Source: Pseudanabaena sp. Chao 1811
GTDB taxonomy: Bacteria > Cyanobacteriota > Cyanobacteriia > Pseudanabaenales > Pseudanabaenaceae
Reading direction: 5' to 3'
Assembly (NCBI RefSeq): GCF_027942295.1
Contig: NZ_CP101416.1
Span: 3,210,501-3,274,500, forward strand
DNA length: 64,000 nucleotides
A model generated the notes under the pieces. The model had not been told where the DNA came from and made no database searches. It saw only the letters and a list, made by a program, of their open reading frames with translations. The translations under genes were made by a program, and so were the position numbers. Shown piece by piece: positions 1 to 7,642 of the stretch. Positions within the stretch are counted from its first letter, which is position 1. Each line of letters starts with the position of its first letter.

Positions 1-388
1 CGACGGTATTAGGCAATTCCACGTCAATTACTCTGTCACCCCAACGGACAACGTTGACTTCCATGCCTTCTTTGATGTACTTGACACGACTACCAATTTG
101 GGAAGCGGTCAAATTAGCTTCTTCATAGCTCTGCATATCCATAAAGACATAATCTTCGCCATCTTTATAGGTATGCTGCATGGAGCTTTTTTCGAGCACA
201 GCCTGAGGAACCATTTCCCCAGCCCTAAAGGTTCTTTCTAGGTTTTTACCTGTCATGGCGCTTTTTAGCGTGGTGCGTACAAAAGCCGAACCTTTACCAG
301 GCTTTACGTGTAAGAATTCAACTACACGCCAGACTTCGCCATCGAGTTCAATTGTTACGCCGGGTCGAAAATCGTTACTAGAGATCAT
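1..388 (-). CDS. efp: Elongation factor P (partial, 3' end outside window)
   Basis: EF-P enters ribosomes stalled on consecutive prolines and promotes peptide-bond formation. The gene leaves the window at its left edge, so 129 codons are visible from the ATG at 386-388. Visible signatures are the N-terminus [11 protein letters not shown], the KPGKG loop of the KOW-like first domain with Lys32 at the tip position that is modified in several bacteria, and the start of the second domain ([14 protein letters not shown]). The family is about 185 residues, so roughly 57 residues are missing. The gene reads away from trxA; the two starts are 252 bases apart. Identity is certain from the motif order; nothing can be said about its 3' neighbour. 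Confidence 0.95.
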   Translation of the reverse strand, partial: MISSNDFRPGVTIELDGEVWRVVEFLHVKPGKGSAFVRTTLKSAMTGKNLERTFRAGEMVPQAVLEKSSMQHTYKDGEDYVFMDMQSYEEANLTASQIGSRVKYIKEGMEVNVVRWGDRVIDVELPNTV

Positions 389-491
389 TGCGGATTGAGT
401 AATAGCCAGAGCTTATTCTAGCCTAGAGGTGTAACCTTTGCGACAAAAAAATTTAAACCTACAGCAACGCAAGAGTACGCTGGCACAAATC

Positions 492-546
492 AAAACCCAA
501 AAGATGAGATGCGGCGCATTGCGCCGCATCTCATCTTTTGGGTTTT
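492..546. repeat. Perfect 26-bp inverted repeat, loop ATT
   Basis: Arms 492-517 and 521-546 are exact reverse complements, separated by ATT. The gap lies between the divergent starts of efp and trxA, so this is not a simple terminator of either gene. The core GCGGCGC-ATT-GCGCCGC shares the pattern GC-NNN-GC with most other hairpins in the window. Confidence 0.9.
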
Positions 547-640
547 ATGTCCATAGACAAACTCAACAACTGCTGAGAAGCGTCTTCCTACTTTTTTGGG
601 AATTGCTATAGAATTGAATTTTTAAAGGAGCGATCGCCTC

Positions 641-958
641 ATGTCAGTAACAAAGCAGTTTGGTAGTTTTGACGAGTTGTTAGAAAGTTCAGAATTGCCT
701 GTTCTTGTAGATTTTTATGCACCTTGGTGTGGTCCTTGCCAACTCATGACAGGAATTCTTGACAAGGTAAGTGAAACTATGAAGGATAAGGTACAGATTG
801 TGAAAATCAATACAGATAACTATCCTGATCTTGCTTCTCAATATAAAGTCTACGCTTTACCAACTTTAGTTCTATTTAAAGACGGCTCACCCGTCGATCG
901 CGTTGAGGGGGTCATCCAAGCCGATCAATTATGCGATCGCTTAGCGGTTCATGCTTAA
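641..958 (+). CDS. trxA: Thioredoxin
   Basis: Small dithiol-disulfide oxidoreductase of the cytoplasm that reduces target proteins, fed by ferredoxin- or NADPH-thioredoxin reductase. The active site WCGPC is at residues 29-33, followed by the cis-proline segment ALPTLVLF near residue 73. At 105 residues the length is typical and there is no signal peptide. An AAAGGAG ribosome-binding site ends about 11 bases before the ATG and is fused to a HIP1 octamer. A strong hairpin follows the stop and separates the gene from the convergent CobW-type gene. Whether it is the m-type or another paralogue cannot be decided from this copy alone. Confidence 0.95.
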   Translation: MSVTKQFGSFDELLESSELPVLVDFYAPWCGPCQLMTGILDKVSETMKDKVQIVKINTDNYPDLASQYKVYALPTLVLFKDGSPVDRVEGVIQADQLCDRLAVHA

Positions 959-959
959 A

Positions 960-994
960 ACCAAAGAAGCGGTGCATTGCGCCGCTTCTTTGGT
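960..994. terminator. Bidirectional hairpin between trxA and the CobW-type gene
   Basis: Arms 960-975 and 979-994 pair with a single G-U and an ATT loop. The hairpin sits between convergent stops at 958 and 997, so it can end transcription from both sides. Confidence 0.8.
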
Positions 995-996
995 GA

Positions 997-2100
997 TTAG
1001 ACGAGACAATCGGTAAGTTCAGCAAATAACTCTTCTCGGTGTAAATTGCGTCCGATAATCACTAGCTGATTATTTAAAGATTTGCCGCGATCATCATTTT
1101 TTAGCTCATAGCGTTTGCCACTCAGTTGAAATACATAGCGATTATCAATATTTGCAAAGTGCAAAATGCCTTTAGCTCGGAAGACATCTATTGGCAATTT
1201 TTTGTCTAAAAAGTTTTGAAATTTATCAAGATCAAAGGCGCGATCGCTTTGAAATGATATAGATATAAATCCGTCGTTTTCTAGGTGATCGGAATGATGA
1301 TGATGCTCATGGTGGTGATGCTCATGGTTACATTCGGGATCGTGGCATTGTTCATGGGAGTCTGGGCTGCCATGATCGTGATGTTCATGTTCGTGGTGAG
1401 CATGATCTTTATCTCTTTGACTAGGCGCGATCGCTGATTGGTCGATCTTCACATCAAGAATTAGGGGTAATGGCACGATCCCCAAATGCGATCGCAAAAT
1501 TCTCGCTTTAGTTTTGGTCTTATTAATGAAAGCTTCTAGCTCTTGGAGTTTTTCTTCAGTGACAAGATCGGTCTTGTTGAGAATAATAATGTCGCCATAC
1601 ATAATTTGGGCATAGGCAGCATCACTATTGAAATGCTCTGAGGTAAATGCTTCGGAATCAACTACAGTCAAAATCGAGTCGAGGCGGGTTAAATGCTGTA
1701 GCTCTGTACCTAAGAAAGTAAGGGCAATGGGTAGGGGATCAGCGACACCTGTAGTCTCGACGATCATGTAATCAATGCGATCGCTTCGTTCGAGAACATT
1801 GTAAACAGCATCAACCAAGCCATCATTGATCGTGCAGCAGATGCAACCGTTGCTCAGTTCCATCATGTTTTCATCCACTGCCACCAACAATTGGCTGTCA
1901 ATATTGATATCGCCAAATTCATTTACTAAAACTGCAACTTTAAGATCCTGCTGGTTTTGTAAAATATGATTGAGTAGTGTAGTTTTACCACTGCCTAAAA
2001 ATCCTGTGATGATGGTGACGGGCATCCCGCGTTTGGGTACATCCACATCAATAATGTCCTGTGTAAGATCTTCTGTAACATTGCGATCGGAAGTAAGCAT
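997..2100 (-). CDS. CobW/COG0523-family GTPase with His-rich metal loop
   Basis: G3E-family P-loop GTPase; relatives act as metallochaperones (zinc, cobalt, nickel or iron). Seen: Walker A GFLGSGKTT at residues 33-41, the family signature CICC (GCICCTI) that forms part of the metal site, the NKTD guanine motif, and a C-terminal CobW domain. Between the two domains (about residues 230-275) lies a run very rich in His, Asp and Glu with two Cys (ECNHE, QCHDPEC), a likely metal-holding linker. A zinc role is favoured in many bacteria when such a linker is present, but no Zur box was recognised upstream. A 16-bp palindrome lies just before the start codon. Confidence 0.9.
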   Translation of the reverse strand: MLTSDRNVTEDLTQDIIDVDVPKRGMPVTIITGFLGSGKTTLLNHILQNQQDLKVAVLVNEFGDINIDSQLLVAVDENMMELSNGCICCTINDGLVDAVYNVLERSDRIDYMIVETTGVADPLPIALTFLGTELQHLTRLDSILTVVDSEAFTSEHFNSDAAYAQIMYGDIIILNKTDLVTEEKLQELEAFINKTKTKARILRSHLGIVPLPLILDVKIDQSAIAPSQRDKDHAHHEHEHHDHGSPDSHEQCHDPECNHEHHHHEHHHHSDHLENDGFISISFQSDRAFDLDKFQNFLDKKLPIDVFRAKGILHFANIDNRYVFQLSGKRYELKNDDRGKSLNNQLVIIGRNLHREELFAELTDCLV

Positions 2101-2112
2101 GGACTTTATGCA

Positions 2113-2128
2113 AGAATAACTTTATTCT
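2113..2128. promoter_or_regulatory. 16-bp palindrome before the CobW-type gene
   Basis: AGAATAA-CT-TTATTCT, 12 bases upstream of the start codon at 2100. Its position in the leader suits an operator or a small leader hairpin. It does not match a regulator site I can name. Confidence 0.35.
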
Positions 2129-2279
2129 TCATCTTAACAGTCGCCATACGCTAGTAGAAATCGCCCAGTTGTGGGTTGAAAGTTTTTTAAAGTTTGTAGG
2201 AATTCCCCCTTCGAGGACGCTTCTACAAACAATTTAAGATGGATATATCTGCATAAATTACAACCTAGTACGGAGCATT

Positions 2280-2771
2280 ATGTCAGTTTCCGAATCTTGT
2301 ACTGTGCTTAGTCTTAACGATATCTTAGCCGCTTTAGAACTACAACTAGAAATAGAAGAGGTGATCACTAAATTACCTTTGACCCATGCTTTAGAAAAAT
2401 GTTTATTATTTGCCCAAGCTCATAATTTGCACGACCTAGCTCAATTCGTAAAACAAGAGCTAGAGGGTTACAGTGGTCAATCACCGAGCGATCGCATTGT
2501 CCAACTAAATTATTTTGATCATGGGGGACAATTGATCAATGGCTTAAATCAATATCGGGTTTATCCTTTAAATACAGGGGTTCGTAAATTAGAACTACAC
2601 CTCAAAAATGGCTTGACTTTAAGATTGCCTCAGCAAATTTTGAGGTTTCTATCAGAAGCTGCGGGACGTGAGGTTGATAGTGGACATGTTTCACCATCAG
2701 AGATTATTTATCTTTTAGATAATATTCGATTTCTCGTATCTAAAAGATTAAAAGCGATCGCAATAAACTAG
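2280..2771 (+). CDS. AbiTii-domain-like protein
   Basis: 163 residues, soluble, no signal peptide. The central part (LEKCLLFAQAHNLHDL then FVKQELEGYSG, residues about 40-70) resembles the AbiTii domain, whose typical form is a pair of helices ending in W/F-V-x-x-E-L-x-G-Y followed by a short beta stretch. AbiTii is named from abortive-infection contexts, but the biochemical role is unknown. The gene begins 5 bases after TACGGAG and ends 7 bases before the convergent STAS gene. The C-terminal third (SPSEIIYLLDNIRFLVSKRL) is helical and not recognised. The family call is from motif resemblance only. Confidence 0.55.
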   Translation: MSVSESCTVLSLNDILAALELQLEIEEVITKLPLTHALEKCLLFAQAHNLHDLAQFVKQELEGYSGQSPSDRIVQLNYFDHGGQLINGLNQYRVYPLNTGVRKLELHLKNGLTLRLPQQILRFLSEAAGREVDSGHVSPSEIIYLLDNIRFLVSKRLKAIAIN

Positions 2772-2778
2772 ATTCTCA

Positions 2779-3123
2779 CTAAACCCATTCTAATTTTAAT
2801 GCGGGCATTAAACGTTGCAAATTTTTAAGGGACTTTCCCTGCCAAGGTACAGTATCCGAACCTTGAACTGTAATACTAATTTTTTCTTTCTGGCGAACTT
2901 TAATTACAAATTTAGATAGTACATTAATGCCTGAACTATTTAAAAATTCTAATTGACAGAGATTTAAAATAATGCGTTGAGGTGATTGCTCAATTACATG
3001 CTCTAAAATTTGGACAATTGGAGCATACTCTTCTGTGCCTGCTAATCGTAAAGAGCCTTGACAATAAATACTTGAGTCTGATGCGTTATACCAGACTTTA
3101 TAATCATCTCCTTTAACTTCCAT
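2779..3123 (-). CDS. STAS-domain anti-sigma-factor antagonist-like protein
   Basis: 114 residues with the SpoIIAA/STAS pattern: beta strand PQRIILNLCQLEFLNSSGIN, where the Ser pair before G-I-N is the usual phosphorylation position, then an amphipathic helix. Such proteins are switched by phosphorylation by a GHKL serine kinase and dephosphorylation by a PP2C phosphatase. The gene directly follows the GHKL-type gene on the same strand with 76 bases between them, which supports a two-gene partner-switching module. No PP2C gene is in the window. The target (sigma factor or other protein) cannot be inferred. Confidence 0.8.
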   Translation of the reverse strand: MEVKGDDYKVWYNASDSSIYCQGSLRLAGTEEYAPIVQILEHVIEQSPQRIILNLCQLEFLNSSGINVLSKFVIKVRQKEKISITVQGSDTVPWQGKSLKNLQRLMPALKLEWV

Positions 3124-3199
3124 TTTTAAAATTCTCCTGATAAAAGTTTGATCTGTTTATTTAATCTATTGATCTGCTAGATCATTTATTAAATATTTA

Positions 3200-3787
3200 C
3201 TAAAGAGGTAACTGTACCATTGTCGTTACCATTGTTACATCCCTATTATTTTGAGACTGCTCAAACTTCCATCCTAAAACAGCATCATAGTCCATGATCA
3301 TTGTAAAATAACCAAGTCCAGAGTTTACTTCTTCTTCATTAGTGACACTTTTTTCTACTTGATTGATATACATTTCACCAATATCACCAGTGGTAATTTC
3401 TTGGATATAAGCCTGAAAACTAGCGATCGCATCTTGATATACACTATTTTTAGAGAGAAATACGAGACGCTCGCTAAACAAATGTACCTCTAGATTAACT
3501 GGTTGACCTGCACTGTCATCACTATATTTCATTGCATTTTCTAATAACTCATTGGCAATGAAACTAACCGCAGCTCCTATTTCAGCCTGCTTAGTTATAT
3601 CAGCATTTGTATCACCAGGAAAGAAGTTTCGGACATAGTCACCAAGGAAATCTGCTGATAGTCCATTTGTCTTCCAACGTAATTTAATTGGTAATGAAGA
3701 AGGCGAAAATCCTAAAACTAAAAATTCGCTTCGGTCTGAAAAATTTTCTGTGAATTCTCCAAAAATTTGCGCCATAATTAACGCCAT
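3200..3787 (-). CDS. GHKL ATPase-like serine kinase (DUF6272/slr1859-type)
   Basis: 195 residues. The N-box ANELLENAMKYSDD (about residues 78-91) and a later glycine segment SGLGYFTMIMDYD resemble the ATP-binding fold of histidine and anti-sigma serine kinases; there is no dimerisation domain or phospho-His box. Together with the downstream STAS protein this looks like the cyanobacterial partner-switching pair known from Synechocystis slr1856/slr1859; that comparison is from memory. The start at 3787 and an internal Met four residues later are both possible; neither has a clear ribosome-binding site. Upstream lies a divergent gap with two long hairpins. Confidence 0.7.
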   Translation of the reverse strand: MALIMAQIFGEFTENFSDRSEFLVLGFSPSSLPIKLRWKTNGLSADFLGDYVRNFFPGDTNADITKQAEIGAAVSFIANELLENAMKYSDDSAGQPVNLEVHLFSERLVFLSKNSVYQDAIASFQAYIQEITTGDIGEMYINQVEKSVTNEEEVNSGLGYFTMIMDYDAVLGWKFEQSQNNRDVTMVTTMVQLPL

Positions 3788-3932
3788 TTCTTATATTAAT
3801 TGTTGTGAGGACGGTTCAGGACTTTGCAATAAAGCAATAATTTAAGTCACAAATCTATGATTTCTTTTACTATGTTTAGGGACTCAACGCAACCTGCCAT
3901 CAGGGTAGAACTTATAGAGCTTTATGATCGGA

Positions 3933-3963
3933 GTTGTTTCCTCGCCTTCGGCGAGGAAACAAC
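3933..3963. repeat. Perfect 14-bp inverted repeat, loop TTC
   Basis: Arms 3933-3946 and 3950-3963. It lies in the 287-base gap between the divergent GHKL gene and the small gene at 4075, with a second longer hairpin just downstream. Confidence 0.85.
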
Positions 3964-3989
3964 CATTTGGACTTGAAAAGCACTATATT

Positions 3990-4052
3990 AAAATCCAGAG
4001 AAATTTTTAAAAGCCTTACGAGGTAGGGCTTTTAAAAATTTCTCTGGATTTT
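3990..4052. repeat. Perfect 26-bp inverted repeat, 11-base loop
   Basis: Arms 3990-4015 and 4027-4052 match exactly. The right arm ends only 22 bases before the GTG start at 4075, so the structure would form in the leader of that gene and could occlude or attenuate it. Arms are A/T-rich except for the inner GCC/GGC. Confidence 0.85.
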
Positions 4053-4074
4053 CTAGTTATGCAAGGTACTGTAA

Positions 4075-4302
4075 GTGACATCTGATAGTCTGAATAGTCC
4101 TAAAGATTCGCAAGAATCGATCACTGCTGAGCGCTGGTTTATAGGTAAACGTGCTGACACGGGTATCTGTGAAATTGTCAAAGGTAATAGCCCAGAAGAT
4201 CTCACTGATTTTGTAGAAACTTGGGGTGCATTTAGCTCTCAGGGTGAGGCGATCGCTAAGCGTGTTGGTCTTATCCGTGCAGGCAAATGTCAACCACTAT
4301 AG
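4075..4302 (+). CDS. Small conserved-looking cyanobacterial protein of unknown function
   Basis: 75 residues, no signal peptide or membrane segment. It has a compact Trp-Gly-rich core (ERWFIGKRADTGICE, then DFVETWGAFSSQGEAI) that looks like a folded domain and not like a chance frame. The start is GTG because the nearby ATG at 4059 is in another frame and quickly stops. It lies 97 bases upstream of trpA on the same strand. I do not recognise the family. The opposite-strand frame across the same bases is a shadow. Confidence 0.6.
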   Translation: MTSDSLNSPKDSQESITAERWFIGKRADTGICEIVKGNSPEDLTDFVETWGAFSSQGEAIAKRVGLIRAGKCQPL

Positions 4303-4399
4303 CGCGTTGCCGTGAACTCTAGCTTTTGCCATAGCTGTAACAAGTCACCGTGAAGCGCTACTATAATACGGGACTACTTTTTCTGGAAATTTTTAAGTC

Positions 4400-5194
4400 A
4401 TGATATCCGTTTCCGCTCGATTTGAAGAACTGCGAGCTAGAGGGCAAGCTGCTCTGATTCCTTTTATTACGGCTGGTGATCCAAACTTGGCGACAACAGC
4501 AAAAGCTTTGCGGGTCTTAGATCAAAACGGCGCGGATTTGATCGAGTTAGGTGTACCCTATTCCGATCCCTTGGCAGATGGCCCCGTAATTCAGGCGGCG
4601 GCAACAAGGGCTTTGCAAAATGGGACGACATTGGACAAGGTGTTAGATATTGTCCGTGAAGTTGCGCCAGAATTGCGATCGCCAATTATCCTTTTCACCT
4701 ATTACAACCCGATTTTAAATATTGGGGTCGAAAAGTTTCTCCAAAAAATCTATGACGCTGGGGCGCGTGGCTTAGTTGTACCTGATCTCCCCCTCGAAGA
4801 ATCCCATGTGTTGCTAGAGCCTGCGGCAAAGGCAGGTATTGAAGTAATTTTATTAATTGCGCCCACTAGTCCACCTGAGCGGTTTGCCGCGATCGCCGAG
4901 AAATCACAGGGCTTTATTTATGTGGTTAGTGCGACGGGCGTAACGGGTGTGCGTACCGAAGTCGCAAAAGGCGTAAAGACGATGATCGAACAACTCAGAG
5001 AGATTACTGACAAACCGATCGCTGTTGGTTTTGGCATTTCGCAACCTGAACATGCGAAACAGGTAATTGACTGGAGTGCTGATGGTGCGATCGTCGGTAG
5101 TGCGATGGTGAAGAAATTAGCCGAGCCAGATGGTGGGCTGCACGCGATCGCCGAGCTTTGCAAAACTCTCAAACAATCTATTCGTAGAGACTAA
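4400..5194 (+). CDS. trpA: Tryptophan synthase alpha subunit
   Basis: Cleaves indole-3-glycerol phosphate to indole and glyceraldehyde 3-phosphate; indole is channelled to TrpB. TIM-barrel signature [16 protein letters not shown] contains the catalytic Glu49 and Asp60, at the same numbers as in the enterobacterial enzyme. GFGISQPEH and the phosphate-binding GSAMVKK segment near the C-terminus are present. 264 residues is typical. It stands alone, as trp genes usually do in cyanobacteria; trpB is not in the window. A 15-bp hairpin begins 5 bases after the stop. Confidence 0.97.
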   Translation: MISVSARFEELRARGQAALIPFITAGDPNLATTAKALRVLDQNGADLIELGVPYSDPLADGPVIQAAATRALQNGTTLDKVLDIVREVAPELRSPIILFTYYNPILNIGVEKFLQKIYDAGARGLVVPDLPLEESHVLLEPAAKAGIEVILLIAPTSPPERFAAIAEKSQGFIYVVSATGVTGVRTEVAKGVKTMIEQLREITDKPIAVGFGISQPEHAKQVIDWSADGAIVGSAMVKKLAEPDGGLHAIAELCKTLKQSIRRD

Positions 5195-5198
5195 TACC

Positions 5199-5231
5199 AA
5201 AACTAAAAATGGCTGCGCCATTTTTAGTTTT
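5199..5231. terminator. trpA terminator hairpin
   Basis: Perfect 15-bp arms 5199-5213 and 5217-5231 with loop TGC, starting 5 bases after the trpA stop and followed by AAAAAA on this strand. Confidence 0.75.
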
Positions 5232-5324
5232 AAAAAACCTGACTGGATTTGGCTTTTAATTCACAAAAGAGTTGTCACACTTTCGTGAATTGGTATAAAA
5301 AGTAGGAATTAAGAATTAAGGCTC

Positions 5325-6509
5325 ATGAATATTTTGATTGGTTTGGCTATAGCGATCGCGATTTTTGGTGGCATAGTTTTATTACTATGGTTGCTATTTG
5401 AGTGGCAATATAAAACAAGACAAGGCAACTTACTAGAATTTGATAATGGGGCTTGGCAGTTTCTGACCTATGAGCCAGATCATTATCGACTGGAACTGCT
5501 GCTAACTGCGACGAACAAAACTCGTAAGCTTGATGTTTTTCTCGTCGAAGTCAATCCTGAACTATCACTTCTATCGAGCGATAGTCTTGATGGTATTCAT
5601 ACTCAAGTGCAATTGCGATCGCGCCATCCCAATGTGGCAAGTCGTAACGACAACTATTGGGAGTCCTATATTGTTACTCCAAATAAAAGCACGGGTGTAG
5701 AGATTCAAATTGATATCAGTGGAAAGAATCTCGAAGAACTTAAAACTGCTTGGGTGCGTGTCCATTACACGATCTATGGACCTGCGGGACGCGAAGAAAA
5801 GGTCAAGCATTGCATCATTCCTCTACAGTTCCCCGATGCCAATCAAAGGGAACGTTGGCGACCCACTCCTGATGCAGATGTATTACCCATTCGCACCCAC
5901 ATTCTCTCAGCGGGTGATACACCCGTGGATGTGATGCAGCGCTATGTAATGAGCCATGCTCAAGCAGGAGATATTGTCACGATCGCCGAAACTCCGATCG
6001 CAATTATGCAGGGTAACTTCTATCATCCCAGCGATATTCATCCCCAATGGTTAGCGAAACGACTCTGTTATTACTTCAAGAGTACTTCCAGTCTTGCCAC
6101 AGCATGTGGTTTGCAATCCTTAATTAATGAGTCAGGAGCATGGCGCGTCGCTTTTGCCTTCATCATCGGTTCCCTTGCTAAGGCAATCTTCCGTGTTCCG
6201 GGAGTATTCTATATGTTGGCTGGTGAACAGGCGAGATTAATCGATGATGTGACTGGGACTTTGCCACCCTACGATCAATTCATTGTGCTAGGACCCAAAA
6301 ATCCGCAAGCTGTAGTCGATGAGATCAAGGCTGGTACGGGACTCGAGGCGGCGATCGTGGATGTAAATGATTTACGTCGCGTGAAAGTTTTAGCGGCAAC
6401 TTCTGGAGCTTCTGAGGAATTACTCAATCAAGCCTTAATTATGAATCCTGCGGGTAATGCCGCCGAGCAAACGCCGATTGTCTTAATTCGTCCGAATAGT
6501 GGAGCATAA
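5325..6509 (+). CDS. F420-0:gamma-glutamyl ligase-like (CofE-like) membrane protein
   Basis: 394 residues. An N-terminal hydrophobic helix (residues 3-26) anchors the protein; residues about 30-175 form a beta-rich cyanobacterial extension; from about 185 (LPIRTHILSAGDTP then AGDIVTIAETPIAIMQG) the sequence resembles the CofE family that ligates glutamate to coenzyme F420. Cyanobacteria of this type are not known to make F420 through the standard set, and this protein carries a membrane anchor, so the substrate is unknown. It is preceded by the trpA terminator and followed by a triple hairpin. The ligase function is inferred from fold resemblance only. Confidence 0.65.
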   Translation: MNILIGLAIAIAIFGGIVLLLWLLFEWQYKTRQGNLLEFDNGAWQFLTYEPDHYRLELLLTATNKTRKLDVFLVEVNPELSLLSSDSLDGIHTQVQLRSRHPNVASRNDNYWESYIVTPNKSTGVEIQIDISGKNLEELKTAWVRVHYTIYGPAGREEKVKHCIIPLQFPDANQRERWRPTPDADVLPIRTHILSAGDTPVDVMQRYVMSHAQAGDIVTIAETPIAIMQGNFYHPSDIHPQWLAKRLCYYFKSTSSLATACGLQSLINESGAWRVAFAFIIGSLAKAIFRVPGVFYMLAGEQARLIDDVTGTLPPYDQFIVLGPKNPQAVVDEIKAGTGLEAAIVDVNDLRRVKVLAATSGASEELLNQALIMNPAGNAAEQTPIVLIRPNSGA

Positions 6510-6559
6510 AAATTTAGATTTTGTCTTGACCTATTGGGAACTTAAGACAAAACCAGTTT

Positions 6560-6699
6560 GTTATAACGCCCGCAATGTGGGCGTTATAACGTTGTTTATA
6601 AATTTGATCTATGTCGCTTTTGTTATATCGCCCGCTATGCGGGCGATATAAAGTTTATAAATTGCTTTTGTGTATATCGCCCGCGTAGCGGGCGATATA
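6560..6699. repeat. Three consecutive related hairpins
   Basis: Arms 6560-6571/6579-6590, 6623-6635/6639-6651 and 6673-6684/6688-6699. All three share the stem TATA(T/A)CGCCC and differ in loop; the spacers also share TTTGT and GTCGCTTT. They lie between the convergent CofE-like and Nudix genes. They look like a duplicated terminator or a decayed repeat cluster. Confidence 0.8.
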
Positions 6700-6757
6700 A
6701 AGTTTGTAACTTTGAGATACGTCGCTTTAATCCTTGTGATGGTGGCAACTCAGGAAC

Positions 6758-7312
6758 TTATCCTAAAACTTGTAAAGCTAGATGCAATGCAGTGATTGAT
6801 TTAGCATCGAGGCTAGTATCTGCACTTTGCGATCGCAATAAATTATCGATTTCTTCCCGACTGAGCATTACTACTTCTATCTCTTCATCTTCATCTTGAG
6901 CAGGAGGTTGTTCCAATTTGGTGAGATCCTGTGCGAGATAGGCATGGATAATCTCATCGGAATAACCGGGGCAAATGTAGAATCCGCCGAGATATTGCCA
7001 TTTACTAGCACTGTAGCCTGTCTCTTCTTCGATTTCCCGCTTAATCGTCACATCATGGTTTTCGCCTACTTCTAAAGTTCCCGCAGGAAATTCTAATAAG
7101 TAGCGCTGAATTGCAAATCGATATTGCTTTACTAAGACAAACTTGCCATCGGCAGTGACAGGAACCGCCATTCCTGCCCCAGGGTGTTTGATATAGGAAT
7201 ATTCGCCGATAACGCCATTGGGTAACTTAATGCGATCGGTATGAAAAGAGAATTTACGACCTTGATAGCTGAGACGGTTTTGCAAAATTGTTGCAGGTAC
7301 GAGATCAGACAT
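6758..7312 (-). CDS. Nudix hydrolase, ADP-ribose pyrophosphatase-like
   Basis: 184 residues. A complete Nudix box GX5EX7REUXEEXGU is visible from GTLEVGENHDV to REIEEETGY (about residues 97-119), giving the Mg-binding glutamates. The flanking GRKFSFHTDRIKLPNG and PAGTLE segments are typical of the NudF/ADP-ribose pyrophosphatase group, which splits ADP-ribose to AMP and ribose 5-phosphate. Substrate is inferred, not proven. The start ATG is at 7312; a short terminal-repeat element begins 35 bases upstream of it. Confidence 0.9.
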   Translation of the reverse strand: MSDLVPATILQNRLSYQGRKFSFHTDRIKLPNGVIGEYSYIKHPGAGMAVPVTADGKFVLVKQYRFAIQRYLLEFPAGTLEVGENHDVTIKREIEEETGYSASKWQYLGGFYICPGYSDEIIHAYLAQDLTKLEQPPAQDEDEEIEVVMLSREEIDNLLRSQSADTSLDAKSITALHLALQVLG

Positions 7313-7346
7313 AAATTTTGTGAATTGATTTCAGCCCATTGTGTCA

Positions 7347-7451
7347 TATAGCGGTTTTCATTTTGCCTACGGCAAAATGAAAACCGCAAACCCTTACTGT
7401 GATTCTTTTTTGTTTTACAAATGAGTATGCACTCATTTGTAAAACGCTATA
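7347..7451 (+). mobile_element. Short TIR element type 2, copy 1 (MITE-like)
   Basis: 105 bp bounded by TATAGCGGTTTT and AAAACGCTATA, with two inner hairpins (GGTTTTCATTTTGCC-TAC-GGC and AAATGAGTATGCACTCATTT) separated by CTTACTGTGATT. A second copy with the same order lies at 22645-22748, and a fragment with the first hairpin at 13834-13862. No reading frame inside. Confidence 0.75.
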
Positions 7452-7469
7452 TAGCAATCCTAAATGGTT

Positions 7470-7504
7470 TGTGGAAGCGCACCCCGAAGGGGTGCGCTTC
7501 CACA
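7470..7504. terminator. 16-bp hairpin after the amylase gene
   Basis: Perfect arms 7470-7485 and 7489-7504 with loop GAA. A weaker 11-bp hairpin (near 7548-7580) follows. Both are downstream of the amylase stop and upstream of the element at 7347 on the minus strand. The 330-base gap 7313-7642 holds only these structures. Confidence 0.7.
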
Positions 7505-7642
7505 TCTACAAATGGTTGACATCTATATGCAGCATTAGTACAGAGAAATTTTTGAAAGCACAGCTTTGCCGTGCTTTCAAAAGCGTAATTCAGCGCGTTG
7601 ACTAAAAAATAAATTAGAGTTAAGGCACTTTGCTCCACAACT

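Noticed and set aside
6560-6699. Possible CRISPR-like repeats
   Set aside because: Three units only, each a hairpin, with spacers that are themselves repeated and no cas genes in the window.
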